Numbered from the stretch's first letter, positions 16,666-26,029 are shown. The stretch is 64,000 bases of DNA from Verrucomicrobiota bacterium (GCA_012517065.1 JAAYVR010000043.1:1-64000); one strand, 5' to 3'. The notes: generated from the sequence alone by a model not told the origin. Program-made: numbers and translations.

Positions 16666-16892
16666 AAGCGGTCGTAGTGCGGCAGCTTGGAGCCGCTCTG
16701 TTCCTATGCGCAAACAACGTGCCTTGAACCATATCGGCATGACGTAGAAAACAACGTGTCTGTCCCCATATCGGCATCCGAGGGGTTCCTCCACAGACTT
16801 CGGAAACAGCGGATTGGAACAACGGACAATTCGCGAGCCACGCCGCAATCAGGCGACAAAACCCAAACAACGAGCCTGTCACCCTATTCCGT
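16666..16892 (+). repeat. Dispersed repeat R2, copy B (truncated)
   Basis: This is a shorter R2 copy. It begins tagtgcggcagcttggagcc and includes gcgcaaacaacgtgccttgaacc, gtgtctgtccccatatcggc, gaggggttcctccacagact and caaacaacgagcctgtcacc. The left block with gatcccaatggtttctcac found in copies A, C and D is missing. It lies just upstream of the MgtC-like gene's start. Confidence 0.75.
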
Positions 16893-17038
16893 AGTTAAGC
16901 CGTTGGTAATAGGGCTGAGTCTTGGTAAACGGTATCAGCCCAAATTCCGGTTCGAGGGCTTCCGTGCGGGGGATCAGGAAGTCTGAGCCTAAGCAGCCTG
17001 CGAGGCAGGTGTCTTGACAGGGTCACCAAACATCAGGG

Positions 17039-17105
17039 TCCGGAAATCTCACCGGCATGAAGCTTAGGGTTGCTCTTGCTGGTGAGCCAGTGAGATTTCC
17101 GGCTA
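17039..17105 (+). repeat. Dispersed repeat R1, copy 3 (hairpin A only)
   Basis: Arms ccggaaatctcaccggcatg and cagtgagatttccggctag form a single hairpin of about 66 bp. Hairpin B is absent. The outer ctag end lies 11 bp from the TGA stop of the large Ig-domain gene on the minus strand, so the hairpin may also serve as that gene's transcription terminator. Confidence 0.75.
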
Positions 17106-17115
17106 GCGAGTCAAT

Positions 17116-20100
17116 TCATGGCGAAATGACACGGAAGAACCGTGCTCCGCCAGTAGCTTCAGTTGTGTAAGGGCTCGTCGCTCCCGCAACGTCTTCCCAT
17201 GGCCCTGTGACGCTGGGAGCCGACTGCAGTTTTTGGCCTGCTGCCGACGGCGACCAGCCGACGGTCACAGTTGTGCCCGCACGGCTAATTGTCATTGTTG
17301 GCTTGGCCGCAGCTTCCAACATCAAGTACCCAACAAGGTCCACCCTAAGCCCAGTTGGATTAGGGGTCGCGGGCGCATTGCCCACGATGAAGTCCAATGT
17401 GTTCGTTCCAGCAACCAAGCCGGTGGTGATCGTGAACGGCGTCAGGGCGCTGAAACCGGGGCAAGTAATACCCGTGCTCACTCCGTTAACGAGTATGTCA
17501 TCCCCGGAATTGTCAACTGCCCATCCGCCAACCAGCTTCACCTTCGATATGTCATAGCCGGTCAAGTCAAACGTGGTGCGATACACATACCTGCCTTCGT
17601 AATTGCCCTGTGTCGGGTCCACAGTTTGATACTGTGCTGCCGACGGGCCAATCCATCTTGACTTGGGACCATTGAGCAACCATGTGCCAGACACGATCGG
17701 CCAGACGTTCGTAATCGCATAAGCCTCTGGCCCGGGGAAGAACGGATCCGCGCTCTCGACCAGAACGTAATGAGGATCAACCGCGCCATCGGGCAACAGC
17801 GAACCATTGTTAGCAACACCCGTCCCGTAAATACCCGGAATGGGCCGCATGTTAACATTCAGTATCGCAACCGCACTGACGGCGTCCCCCCATTGGTTGC
17901 TAACTTTGACCGAGTAATTGCCAGAATCTGCCGTCGTCAGGTTCGATAGAACCAGGGTCGATTCTGTCTGTCCGGGCAAATCCACGCCGTTCTTCATCCA
18001 CTGGTAGGACAGTGGCAATGTGCCGGTTGCAGCGACTGTGAACGTGAACGTGTCGCCCTCAGCAGCCTCACCGCCGCGCGGGTTGGCTGCAATCGCAGGC
18101 GGTATCCCCGGCAGCGTGCGAGCGCTGGTTTGAGTAAACTCAACTCGCAAAGCGGTCGGACCCGCAGTGTCGTTGTTCACTGTAAAGTCAATGGTGTTCA
18201 GACCCTGCACAAACGGCGCATCAGCGCTCGTTATTGTGAACCCTGTCCACGCCGCGAAGCTCGTGCTCGCCGGAACGTTGACGGTTGTGCCATTGACAGA
18301 AACCACCGTTCCCCAGTTGTCCGATGCCCAGCGTCCCACTATCAGAACCGTGTTTGTGTCGCGACCCGAAAGATCGAACGTCGTGCGATATACGTAAGAA
18401 CCACCCGCGATGTCCGCATCACCTGCAGTCGCGCGCGGGCCAATCCACTTCGACGTGCTCGTGTTCAACAACCATGTCCCATCAATCGGCCAGCCTTCGT
18501 TGCACACCAAAGCATTGGTTGATTGACTGTCAGGATTGGCCAACAAGGTCCAAAACGGATCAATGGTCCCGGCAGAAAGCGGTACACCTGCCTCATCAAC
18601 GCCAGTGTTGTGCAAGCTCACAATTGCTTCAAGCAACGACAACCGCGCAACACTGCTTGTCACCGACCCGGACTCGTTTGACACCTCAACAGTGTAATCG
18701 CCCTCGTTCAGCAGCCGCACAGCCGGTATCGAAAACGTCCGGTCAGTAGCTCCCTCGATTTTTTCACCATTGAAAAACCACTGATACTTCAGCGGCAAGC
18801 TGCCCACGGCGCCAACCGTGAAGCTCGCAGGCTGCCCAAGGTACACGGTCAGAGATTTGGGTTGGCTTGTTATGACCGGTTTTGTTCCTGGAACCACAGG
18901 CACCACAGCAACATTGTCGATCAATGCCGTGCAGTCGCCACCTTGAGGGCTGCTCTTGATAAACGACAGCGTCAACTCAGGCGACGTCGCCACGAAAACG
19001 TCGCTGGAGACTTCATAGTACGGGTTGCCACCGGTAACCGGCACAACATTGTGTGGAGCCACAACCGTTGTCTCGCCAACTCGCACCTCAATGCCGGGAA
19101 TCGTAACCGTCGTGCGCGCGTTCTCGTAGTAATGCACATAATACTCGGCGCCCACGGTGAAACCTCCAACCGACTGGCTCATTGCCCCGTCAGCCTGCAT
19201 GAACGCAACCTGCTTGCCATGTGGAATTGTGCCGTTGTCGCCAAACGGGCTTTGCCCATTGCTCACCGGATTGATCCCATGTCCACCCAGCGATGCCCAG
19301 CCGGTGATCGGGAAGTTGCCGCTCACGTAACCCGGCCAAACGTCGAACACGTCTGCCTCAAAGCTTGCGTTCTCCATTGGCAAACCAACAACAACCTGTG
19401 CAACCTGACTGGTCACTGAACCAGCAGAGTTTGAAACAATCACGTCGTAGGCCCCAGCCACCGCGCTCGACGCCGAGCTGATTTCGTAAGTGTCGCTGGT
19501 TGCGCCCGCTATGTTCGAGCCGTTCAACCTCCATTGATAAGTGGGCGATGGCACGCCGCTGGCCACTACTGCCAGTTTCACCGGCACACCTGCCGACACA
19601 ATCATGCCCTTTGGCTGCGCATTGATCACCGGCGCGACATTCCGTGACGTGGCTTCACGATTGCTGAAGCCGTAAACATGGAAACTAACGTTCGCAGGCA
19701 CCAGCGGCGCAAATTTCATCGTCGCCGTTCCGCTTTCGTCCGCCGTGTAACGGTACGAGATCATGATGCCACCGTCGTTCCAGTAAGCGTCCTGGTTCAG
19801 CGTGAGATAATCGCCGTTGAAATCAAACGTGGCCCACCGCGCCGTCACCGCCGGGTTTTCCCAACCTACAGAGTAAATGGTCATCACGTACTCCATTCCC
19901 GGGGTCAAACCCATGACCTTGATGCTCTGGTACTGCCCGGCCGGAACATTGCCGCCGTACACGAAATCAGTCGCTATAACTGAACTGCCGTCGCCAGCCC
20001 CGGTCAGATTGTTCATATCCCCATTGTAAACGTTTCCAAGGTATGTCGTCGTGAATTTGTCCGTGACAGACGGCGCGCCGCCGGCAATACCTTTGAAAGT

Positions 20101-20814
20101 CACGCCGTTCACCACTGCATCGGCACCGCTGCCGAAGTTGTACGCATGAGTATAAAAGTACTGCGAATCAACTCCGGAATCGCCGTCACCGCTCCATTGA
20201 GCAATCACCCACTTGCCACTGCTTGGCGCAATCCTGAAATCGTCAACCAGTAAAGTGTGGTCACCCGTCGCGTCGTTCACAATGGACAGCTTTTGCGATG
20301 CGGCCGTGGCCTGAAACTCGAACGCGACGGTCCAATACTGGTTTGACCCCGTCACCGCCGCAGTCGATAGGCCTTCAGCTCCAAAGTCCCAGAAAAACAC
20401 CGACACATCATCGAGGTAAACCTTCACATTCGGTGTCTGTCCGCCGCGCGCATTCGCGCGGAATGTCACCTTGTACCGGGTCCCCACGGTTAACCCGCTG
20501 ATTGTGGTACTGAGTGTGGAAGGAACCGCCGGATCCTCGGAATTGGACTGAATGAAGGCGACGTTGTTACCGTCCGGCACAGCGCCGTTGTCGGCAAACG
20601 GGCTTCCCTCGGCCGGATTCAATCCAACATGCGCTTCGGGCACACCAGTCCACCCGGTAATTGGCCCATTCAAGCTGATGTATCCGGGCCACACAGCAAA
20701 CGTGTCAGCTTCAAAGCTCGGGTTTGGAATAGTTTGCGCAAAGGCTGCGAAACTTGATGCAGCAATAACCGATAGTAACCATCGCCTCGGCAATCGAACG
20801 GAGTCTCTCTTCAT
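17116..20814 (-). CDS. Giant secreted protein with Ig-like and jelly-roll modules
   Basis: This 1232-aa extracellular protein is built of repeated modules. A signal peptide covers residues 1-26 (LLSVIAASSFAAFAQ). Two CBM/discoidin-like domains follow at about 28-195 and 478-640, opening with NPSFEADTFAVWPGY and NASFEADVFDVWPGY. Between them is a separate sandwich at about 200-385. Ig-like domains with YQW and G.Y.V signatures lie at about 394-476, 645-728 and 903-988. Two related sandwich modules lie at about 732-895 and 993-1170 (TGVDEAGVPLSAG, TGVANNGSLLPDG). A final fibronectin-like strand region ends in GGARFFRVISP. No catalytic motif, sorting signal or membrane anchor is seen. Such proteins are typical of Verrucomicrobiota and may bind glycans or cell surfaces. 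The specific role is unknown. Confidence 0.9.
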   Translation of the reverse strand: MKRDSVRLPRRWLLSVIAASSFAAFAQTIPNPSFEADTFAVWPGYISLNGPITGWTGVPEAHVGLNPAEGSPFADNGAVPDGNNVAFIQSNSEDPAVPSTLSTTISGLTVGTRYKVTFRANARGGQTPNVKVYLDDVSVFFWDFGAEGLSTAAVTGSNQYWTVAFEFQATAASQKLSIVNDATGDHTLLVDDFRIAPSSGKWVIAQWSGDGDSGVDSQYFYTHAYNFGSGADAVVNGVTFKGIAGGAPSVTDKFTTTYLGNVYNGDMNNLTGAGDGSSVIATDFVYGGNVPAGQYQSIKVMGLTPGMEYVMTIYSVGWENPAVTARWATFDFNGDYLTLNQDAYWNDGGIMISYRYTADESGTATMKFAPLVPANVSFHVYGFSNREATSRNVAPVINAQPKGMIVSAGVPVKLAVVASGVPSPTYQWRLNGSNIAGATSDTYEISSASSAVAGAYDVIVSNSAGSVTSQVAQVVVGLPMENASFEADVFDVWPGYVSGNFPITGWASLGGHGINPVSNGQSPFGDNGTIPHGKQVAFMQADGAMSQSVGGFTVGAEYYVHYYENARTTVTIPGIEVRVGETTVVAPHNVVPVTGGNPYYEVSSDVFVATSPELTLSFIKSSPQGGDCTALIDNVAVVPVVPGTKPVITSQPKSLTVYLGQPASFTVGAVGSLPLKYQWFFNGEKIEGATDRTFSIPAVRLLNEGDYTVEVSNESGSVTSSVARLSLLEAIVSLHNTGVDEAGVPLSAGTIDPFWTLLANPDSQSTNALVCNEGWPIDGTWLLNTSTSKWIGPRATAGDADIAGGSYVYRTTFDLSGRDTNTVLIVGRWASDNWGTVVSVNGTTVNVPASTSFAAWTGFTITSADAPFVQGLNTIDFTVNNDTAGPTALRVEFTQTSARTLPGIPPAIAANPRGGEAAEGDTFTFTVAATGTLPLSYQWMKNGVDLPGQTESTLVLSNLTTADSGNYSVKVSNQWGDAVSAVAILNVNMRPIPGIYGTGVANNGSLLPDGAVDPHYVLVESADPFFPGPEAYAITNVWPIVSGTWLLNGPKSRWIGPSAAQYQTVDPTQGNYEGRYVYRTTFDLTGYDISKVKLVGGWAVDNSGDDILVNGVSTGITCPGFSALTPFTITTGLVAGTNTLDFIVGNAPATPNPTGLRVDLVGYLMLEAAAKPTMTISRAGTTVTVGWSPSAAGQKLQSAPSVTGPWEDVAGATSPYTTEATGGARFFRVISP

Positions 20815-20939
20815 AAGTTTATGCCAATTCTGTCCTTGTTCTGTCCTTGGGTTGTCATTCGCACTTGCAGTGTCAGGTCATCGCTTGGGACTGTCAACAA
20901 GAGAAATCGCCAATGTTCAGCCCATATTGCCTGGGTATT

Positions 20940-21350
20940 CCCCAGCCCGGCGCAGCCGTAACCAGAGTCGCCAGACGGGCAACGCCCCGGCTCTTGCACC
21001 CCCCTGTGGCTATCGGCCACCCCGGGCTGCGAAATGTGCCCTGCGGCTCCATCGCAAGGAAGAGCCCGCTGATCCCAATGGTTTCTCACGCGCTGCCGTC
21101 GATGCAGTGAGCATTGGTAGGCGCGAAGCGCTTGGAGTGCGGCAGCTTGCTGCCGCTTTCTTTCTATGCGCAAACAACGTGCCTTGAACCATATCGGCAT
21201 GACGTAGAAAACAACGTGTCTGTCCCCATATCAGCACCGAGGGGTTCCTCCACAGACTTCGGCAACAGCGGATTGGAACAACGGACAATTCGCGGGCCAC
21301 GCCGCAATCAGGCGACAAAACCCAAACAACGAGCCTGTCACCCTATTTGC
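20940..21350 (+). repeat. Dispersed repeat R2, copy C
   Basis: This copy shares blocks with copies A, B and D: cgggctgcgaaatgtgccct, gatcccaatggtttctcacg, gtgcggcagcttgctgccgc, gtgtctgtccccatatcagc, cctccacagacttcggcaac and acccaaacaacgagcctgtc. It ends near tattt and lacks the right-hand portion with accaaactcgcagcctga. It sits upstream of the large Ig-domain gene's start, so it may lie within or near that gene's promoter region. The ORFs in the track here are shadows of the repeat. Confidence 0.75.
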
Positions 21351-21598
21351 GTCTTTGTTCGATTTGCGTCAGCGGGGGGCGGCATGTACTGAGTCCATTC
21401 CTTTGCCGGAGCATTTGGTTGCCAACGGAGGAAGCGGTCCCGGAGCGGCCACACCTTAGCGATGCGAACAAGACGCCCAGAGAGACGACCACCAGTCGGA
21501 CTTTATGGCACCGCATGCCTGTTGGGTCCGAAGTGGAGCCTCGCTAACCATTATATCGCCAAATGCAGGACATGTCTGAGGCAGAGCTCGGCCAACCC
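21351..21598. other. Intergenic stretch between R2 copy C and R1 copy 4
   Basis: No gene is supported. A short block tttatggcaccgcatgc...cctcgctaac (about 21501-21549) resembles ttatggcaccacatgc...cctcgctaat at about 11702-11742, downstream of the SpeE-like gene. This may be a third, shorter intergenic repeat, but only two diverged copies are seen. Confidence 0.35.
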
Positions 21599-21737
21599 TA
21601 GCCCGGAAATCTCACCGCTTGACCAGCCCAAGACACCCAAAGCTTCATTCCCGTGAGATACCCGGGCCCCGCATATTCCTTGATTGCTTGAAGACACCCG
21701 TTTCGCAGACTGCTTAGGGTATGAAATATGCGGGCTA
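21599..21737 (+). repeat. Dispersed repeat R1, copy 4 (full length)
   Basis: The copy starts tagcccggaaatctcaccgc and runs through ccgtgagatacccgggcccc, then gcatattccttgattgcttg and on to aatatgcgggcta. It is the best full-length copy alongside copy 1. Its last three bases (cta, complement TAG) are exactly the stop codon of the minus-strand gene that follows, so the element's end has become part of the gene's end. Confidence 0.85.
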
Positions 21738-22313
21738 ATGCTTTGGTACGGAAATCACCACAAACCAAGCGTCAGCGTAGTTGTCCTTGTCATCCCCAGC
21801 CAGCACGGCCAGCTCTCCCTTCTCGAGGGCTTGGACAGACTGGCGAACCGTTTTGGTCCACCTGCCCTCGCCGAAAAGCTTGATCTGGAGCGTGGAGTCG
21901 TCGATTCGCTTCAACTCAATCTCACATTTCGAGCTCAATTTGAGCCGCTTTTCATCGTCCTGACCGGCAATAACAACCTTTTGCTCGTGGATGAGGAAAT
22001 AGTTCTTCCACTTGAATACACGCGCAAGCTTGTTCTTGAACTGTGGCTCGAGCGGCTTGTATTTGGAACCGGAGGGCGGGGCACCATCAGTGCCCCACAC
22101 CAATTGCACTTGCATGTGCAGGTCGCCCGCCATGCAAACCGGCAACGCGTGAAGGAAAACCGTAATAAGCACTGCCAACGCGCTCACCCGGAAAAACCAA
22201 GAAGCGCGCCCGCGCAAGCCAACGATTGAACCGAACTTGTTACTGGCGGTTATCATTTGGGTTTCTGCGCCGCTATCTTGGACATTCTGCAAAACCATCG
22301 CAAATTTTCTCAT
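21735..22313 (-). CDS. Small exported protein of unknown function
   Basis: This 192-aa protein is not recognised. A hydrophobic segment FFRVSALAVLITVFLHALPVCMAG at about residues 40-63 followed by a polar region suggests a signal peptide or N-terminal anchor. The remainder (about 64-192) looks like a compact beta-rich domain with LHMQVQLVWGTDGAPP, FKWKNYFLIHEQKVVIAG and a C-terminal ADAWFVVISVPKH. A shorter start, ATG 22256 (MITASNKFG), would place the signal peptide closer to the N-terminus. The gene lies 144 bp downstream of the anti-sigma gene on the same strand, so it could be an output of that sigma system. The stop codon TAG is formed by repeat R1 copy 4. Confidence 0.75.
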   Translation of the reverse strand: MRKFAMVLQNVQDSGAETQMITASNKFGSIVGLRGRASWFFRVSALAVLITVFLHALPVCMAGDLHMQVQLVWGTDGAPPSGSKYKPLEPQFKNKLARVFKWKNYFLIHEQKVVIAGQDDEKRLKLSSKCEIELKRIDDSTLQIKLFGEGRWTKTVRQSVQALEKGELAVLAGDDKDNYADAWFVVISVPKH

Positions 22314-22457
22314 TGTTCAACAATCTTGTCTTCAGCAGCTTCAGACTTCGTCGGCGAGGATCTCTCTCCAGCACAGCAAGCCGTGACACAACTGCATCCA
22401 CGCAACGTGCCCTGTCCCCTCACGCAAGTCATTCGGTTGCAACTACGCCGCACTGCG

Positions 22458-22925
22458 TCAATGCGTATTGACCCAAACAACTGTCATTCCCTCCGCTTCA
22501 GATCGAAAGGTGATGGACCCGACGTCGCTGAGCGGGCTCTCAATTTCTGCCCCGGCAACCCAGGGCTGCTGACGGGACTGACGCAAGATTGGCAGGACAA
22601 GAAACAACGCCAACGCAGCAACAATCCCCGCCGGCGCAAACCAACGCAGCACCAAACCCACCCAAGGACGATCCAATACCGCCTGTCTGGCAGTCTCAGT
22701 CGCGCGAATGGCGCGTTCGATCTTCGACCAGTAAAACTCCCGTGACTCGGGAACCGGACGTTCGAGTTCGCCGCGCACAAGAGCGCTCTTCGTCCACCGC
22801 AACTCGGCAACAAGCGCCCGCGCATCAGCGTCCTGGGCGATCAGGCGCTCGACAGATTCGGCCTCTGACCCCGCCAGTTCACCGTCCAACCACGCTTGAA
22901 TCTTGATGACATCTTCCTGTTTCAT
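22458..22925 (-). CDS. Membrane-anchored anti-sigma factor
   Basis: This is a 155-aa partner of the ECF sigma factor encoded just upstream, with which it overlaps by 4 bp (ATGA). The cytoplasmic N-terminus (about 1-75, KIQAWLDGELAGSEAESVER) resembles the short zinc-less or ZAS-like helical domain of anti-sigma factors, although the His-x3-Cys-x2-Cys zinc motif is not present. One membrane helix follows at about 92-112 (FAPAGIVAALALFLVLPIL), then a short periplasmic tail. By analogy it holds the sigma factor at the membrane until an envelope signal releases it. The assignment rests on gene order and topology, since the sequence family is loose. Confidence 0.82.
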   Translation of the reverse strand: MKQEDVIKIQAWLDGELAGSEAESVERLIAQDADARALVAELRWTKSALVRGELERPVPESREFYWSKIERAIRATETARQAVLDRPWVGLVLRWFAPAGIVAALALFLVLPILRQSRQQPWVAGAEIESPLSDVGSITFRSEAEGMTVVWVNTH

Positions 22926-23524
22926 TGTTGACGCTCCTGCTGCAGGTCAGCCAACAACGCCGCAAGCCGCCGCCTTGCATAAAAGAGGCGCGACATCACG
23001 GTGCCGATTGAACACCCCATTCTTTTTGCGATTTCTTTATACTCAAGGCCTTCAAATTCATGCAGTACCAAGACCGTTCTGTGGGCGTGTGTGAGCTTGC
23101 CCATGGCATCGTCTATCCGACGGCGCAGCTCTTCCTGCGTCAGCCCCTCGGTCGGGTCTATGGTTACTATTGGCATTTGACGCTCGACGCCGCCGGTTTC
23201 TTCATCAAGTTGTTCAATTGAAAGCGAAACCGGGTGTTTCTGCTTCCTCAGATGGTCCAGACAGAGGTTGATCACAATGCGAGTCATCCATGTCAGGAAA
23301 CTCGACCCGCCTTTGAACTGCCCCAGCTTCTGCCACGCCTTAACCCAGGCCTCCTGCGAAAGGTCGATCGCTTCTTCCTCGTTTCTGACCATGCTAAACG
23401 CCCGAGCGTACAACTTGTCCCGGTGCCGAGCCACGAGCTCCTCAAAAGCTGCCATGTCACCCTGCTTGGCTGCCCGAACAAGGGAATCGTCATCTCTCGC
23501 CGCGTAATCGTCTTTCTGGGGCAT
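22922..23524 (-). CDS. ECF-type RNA polymerase sigma factor
   Basis: This 200-aa sigma-70 family protein lacks regions 1 and 3. Region 2 is visible as FEELVARHRDKLYARAFSMV and AIDLSQEAWVKAWQKLGQF (core binding and -10 recognition). Region 4 is visible as LTHAHRTVLVLHEFEGLEYK followed by EIAKRMGCSIGTVMSRLFYA, the -35-binding helix-turn-helix. The length is typical for RpoE-like ECF factors. It is translationally coupled to its anti-sigma factor, and a small exported protein follows, which points to an envelope or secretion stress response. An alternative start further in is unlikely, because MPQKDDYAARDDDSLVRAAKQ is a common ECF start. Confidence 0.95.
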   Translation of the reverse strand: MPQKDDYAARDDDSLVRAAKQGDMAAFEELVARHRDKLYARAFSMVRNEEEAIDLSQEAWVKAWQKLGQFKGGSSFLTWMTRIVINLCLDHLRKQKHPVSLSIEQLDEETGGVERQMPIVTIDPTEGLTQEELRRRIDDAMGKLTHAHRTVLVLHEFEGLEYKEIAKRMGCSIGTVMSRLFYARRRLAALLADLQQERQQ

Positions 23525-23619
23525 TATAGCCGACTATTGACTGTTGATCGGGTCGTTCTGGAACAAATTCGCGCATCGCGTCCGGAAGCCTCTCGCACCT
23601 CAAAAGCCCTGCACGCCTC

Positions 23620-23690
23620 TAACCCGGAAATCCCACCGCCTGACCAGACCAAGACACCCAAAGCTTCATTCTGGTAAAATCCCCGAACTA
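23620..23690 (+). repeat. Dispersed repeat R1, copy 5 (hairpin A, degenerate)
   Basis: The copy reads taacccggaaatcccaccgcc, gaccagaccaagacacccaa, agcttcattctggtaaaatc and ccccgaacta, matching hairpin A of copy 4 with several changes in the right arm. Its final cta is the complement of the TAG stop codon of hisB, the same arrangement as copy 4. Confidence 0.7.
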
Positions 23691-24353
23691 AAGCTTGCCC
23701 TTCGTGCTCGGCAGCCGCCGTCCCAGCCGTTTGTCTCGCTGACACGCAGAATCAACCGCCCGCGCAAATGCCTTGAAAATCGCTTCCACAACATGATGCG
23801 GCTCCTGGCCGTACAACAACTCAACATGCAATGCACACCGCGCCTCATTCGCAAACGCCTGAAAAAACTCCCGCGCAAGCCCAAACCTGAATGCAGACGA
23901 AGCGTCCTGCGTCCGCTCCAACCGGCATACCTTGAATGGCAATTCGTCCATGCCACGCCAGATCAAACAAGGACGGCCGCTGAAGTCCACCACGCACCGA
24001 ACAAGGCACTCGTCCATTGGCACATATGCCTCCGCAGTGAACGGGTTCCCGGGATGAAACCCGGCGCCATACCTGCGTATCCCTCGCTTCTCACCCAATG
24101 CCATGGCCATCGCCTGCCCAAGAACAAGACCGCAATCCTCAACAGTGTGATGCGCATCCACTTCGATATCGCCTTCGCATTCGAGTTCAAGGTCAACCAT
24201 CGCGTGCTTGGCCCACAGTTGAAGCATGTGATCCAGAAACGGCACCCCAGTGACCACCGAAGCTCGACCGTGACCGTCAATGGTCAGTCGAGCCTTGATC
24301 CGTGTTTCAGATGTCACCCTCTCAATTCTGGCGCGCCGCGGTTTCATCGACAT
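23688..24353 (-). CDS. hisB: Imidazoleglycerol-phosphate dehydratase (histidine biosynthesis)
   Basis: HisB converts imidazoleglycerol phosphate to imidazole acetol phosphate, the sixth step of histidine synthesis, using manganese. The 221-aa monofunctional form has the two metal-binding repeats VDAHHTVEDCGLVLGQA and EPHHVVEAIFKAFARAVDSA, plus the substrate loop TGVPFLDHMLQLWAKHA. Length is slightly above the usual 195-200 because of both ends. There is no N-terminal phosphatase domain, as in most non-enteric bacteria. The start is ATG 24353 or ATG 24347 (MKPRRARIER); the ORF-track start is a TTG. The stop codon lies within repeat R1 copy 5. No other his genes are adjacent. Confidence 0.96.
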   Translation of the reverse strand: MSMKPRRARIERVTSETRIKARLTIDGHGRASVVTGVPFLDHMLQLWAKHAMVDLELECEGDIEVDAHHTVEDCGLVLGQAMAMALGEKRGIRRYGAGFHPGNPFTAEAYVPMDECLVRCVVDFSGRPCLIWRGMDELPFKVCRLERTQDASSAFRFGLAREFFQAFANEARCALHVELLYGQEPHHVVEAIFKAFARAVDSACQRDKRLGRRLPSTKGKL

Positions 24354-24405
24354 CAATTAGAGCTTTGCTCGGCCAGCGTGGCAATCTACAACCCGCCGGC
24401 ACATT

Positions 24406-25335
24406 TCATTGATTGATCCCCGCCAGATATCGCTCGGCGTCAATCGCCGCCATACAACCCATCCCAGCAGCCGTCACCGCCTGGCGATATTCATGGTCCG
24501 AGCAATCGCCAGCCACAAAAACACCCCGCACGCTCGTTTCCGAGCCTCGTTTTCGGACAATGTAACCGTTGGAGTCCATTTCTACTTTCCCCGCAAATAC
24601 TCCGGTGTTCGGCACATGCCCAATCGCGATAAACACACCCGCGCACTCGAGGTCAGTCTCGGCGCCGCTTTTCACGTTTCTAAGCCGCACTCCGGTCACC
24701 TTCCCAAGATCAACATCCTTGATCTCGATGACCACCGAATCCCACACCGGTTTGATCTTGGGATGCTCGAGTGCCCGCCTGGCCATGATCTTCGATGCCC
24801 GAAGTTCATTCCGCCTGTGCACAAGATAGACAACAGACCCAAACCGGGTCAGATAAAGAGCTTCTTCGCAGGCCGAGTCGCCTCCACCCACAACAACCAA
24901 CGGTTTGTTCCGAAAAACTGGCAGCGCCCCGTCACAGGTGGCGCAATATGTCACCCCTTTCGCCTCGAGCTTCTTTTCACTTTCAAGCCCCAGATGCCTG
25001 TGGCTGGCGCCGCTGGCGATTATTATTGTCTGAGTCTGAATGCTTTCCCCATCAACAACAACCGTGTAAGGCTGCCGATCCAACTCGACTGCTTCCGCAG
25101 TGCCAAACTTGATCCGGGCACCGAACTTCTCTGCCTGCGCCTGCAGTCGATTCATTAGTTCGAACCCATTTATGCCTTCCGGAAACCCAGGAAAATTCTC
25201 GACCGTGCCCGTGGTCGTTAGCAATCCGCCGGGCATCAGTCCCGTAACAACCAACGGACTCAAATTCGCCCGAGCACAATAGATCGCCGCCGTTAACCCG
25301 GCGCATCCAGCCCCAATAATAACAACTTTCTCCAT
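24406..25335 (-). CDS. trxB: Thioredoxin reductase
   Basis: This NADPH- and FAD-dependent reductase keeps thioredoxin reduced in the cytoplasm. The 309-aa product is of family length. It has the FAD loop VVIIGAGCAGLTAAIY, the redox-active disulphide CATCDG in GVTYCATCDGALPVF, the NADPH-binding GGGDSACEEALYLTRFG with the following HRRNELRAS, and the C-terminal FAD motif VRGVFVAGDCSDHEYRQA. The ATG at 25335 (MEKVVIIGAG) is the family start. The ORF-track extension to 25458 runs through intergenic sequence that resembles a degenerate R1 half. The gene is divergent from ispF. Confidence 0.96.
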   Translation of the reverse strand: MEKVVIIGAGCAGLTAAIYCARANLSPLVVTGLMPGGLLTTTGTVENFPGFPEGINGFELMNRLQAQAEKFGARIKFGTAEAVELDRQPYTVVVDGESIQTQTIIIASGASHRHLGLESEKKLEAKGVTYCATCDGALPVFRNKPLVVVGGGDSACEEALYLTRFGSVVYLVHRRNELRASKIMARRALEHPKIKPVWDSVVIEIKDVDLGKVTGVRLRNVKSGAETDLECAGVFIAIGHVPNTGVFAGKVEMDSNGYIVRKRGSETSVRGVFVAGDCSDHEYRQAVTAAGMGCMAAIDAERYLAGINQ

Positions 25336-25518
25336 AGCCGCTCCGACAATAGAAGCGGTCTCGCCCGCTGACAAGCCCAAGACTTCCACCCCGGAAACCT
25401 CGCCTGCCAACTCCTCGAATTCACACGTTCCTATGGCCCGGTGAGACCCATGAACCAACGAAACCGTTCATGCGTTTTTGGCTTTCAAAACCTAACCTGC
25501 GCGCTATCCTGCCAAGCG

Positions 25519-25995
25519 ATGATTCACGTTGGGATCGGATACGACGTTCACAAGCTGGTTCAGGGGCGAAAGCTCATTCTCGGAGGCGTCGATTTGCACT
25601 ATTCGAAAGGCCTCGAAGGGCATTCGGACGCCGACGCGCTAATGCATGCGGTTTGTGATGCAATCCTTGGCGCCCTTGGCGAGGGCGACATCGGCCACTT
25701 TTTCCCAAACACCGATCCCCGCTGGCACAATGCACCAAGTCGGCTGTTCCTTCAGGAAGCCGCACGCATGGTTCGATTGCGCGGCGGCCAGATCATCAAC
25801 GTGGACAGCACTGTCATCGCCCAGGAACCCAGAATCGCCCCGCACATCCATGCCATGAAAGCCTCCATAGCACACGCCCTTGATGTCAACCAAGCCCGAA
25901 TCTCCATCAAGGCCACAACAAACGAAGGGCTGGGGTTCATTGGCCGTGGCGAGGGAATAGCTGCATTGGCAGTCGCCAGCGTGAATCTGCCCTGA
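25519..25995 (+). CDS. ispF: 2-C-methyl-D-erythritol 2,4-cyclodiphosphate synthase
   Basis: IspF closes the cyclodiphosphate ring in the non-mevalonate (MEP) isoprenoid pathway, feeding undecaprenyl phosphate and quinone synthesis. The 158-aa product has [19 protein letters not shown], with the metal ligands Asp and His, and [20 protein letters not shown]. It also has [14 protein letters not shown], and the C-terminal [20 protein letters not shown] conserved in the trimer. The ATG at 25519 ([11 protein letters not shown]) is chosen over the ORF-track start at 25441, which adds a non-conserved leader. ispD is not adjacent. Confidence 0.96.
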   Translation: MIHVGIGYDVHKLVQGRKLILGGVDLHYSKGLEGHSDADALMHAVCDAILGALGEGDIGHFFPNTDPRWHNAPSRLFLQEAARMVRLRGGQIINVDSTVIAQEPRIAPHIHAMKASIAHALDVNQARISIKATTNEGLGFIGRGEGIAALAVASVNLP

Positions 25996-26029
25996 ACAGC
26001 AAACCACATGTTTTCGCTCCAAGTTCGAG

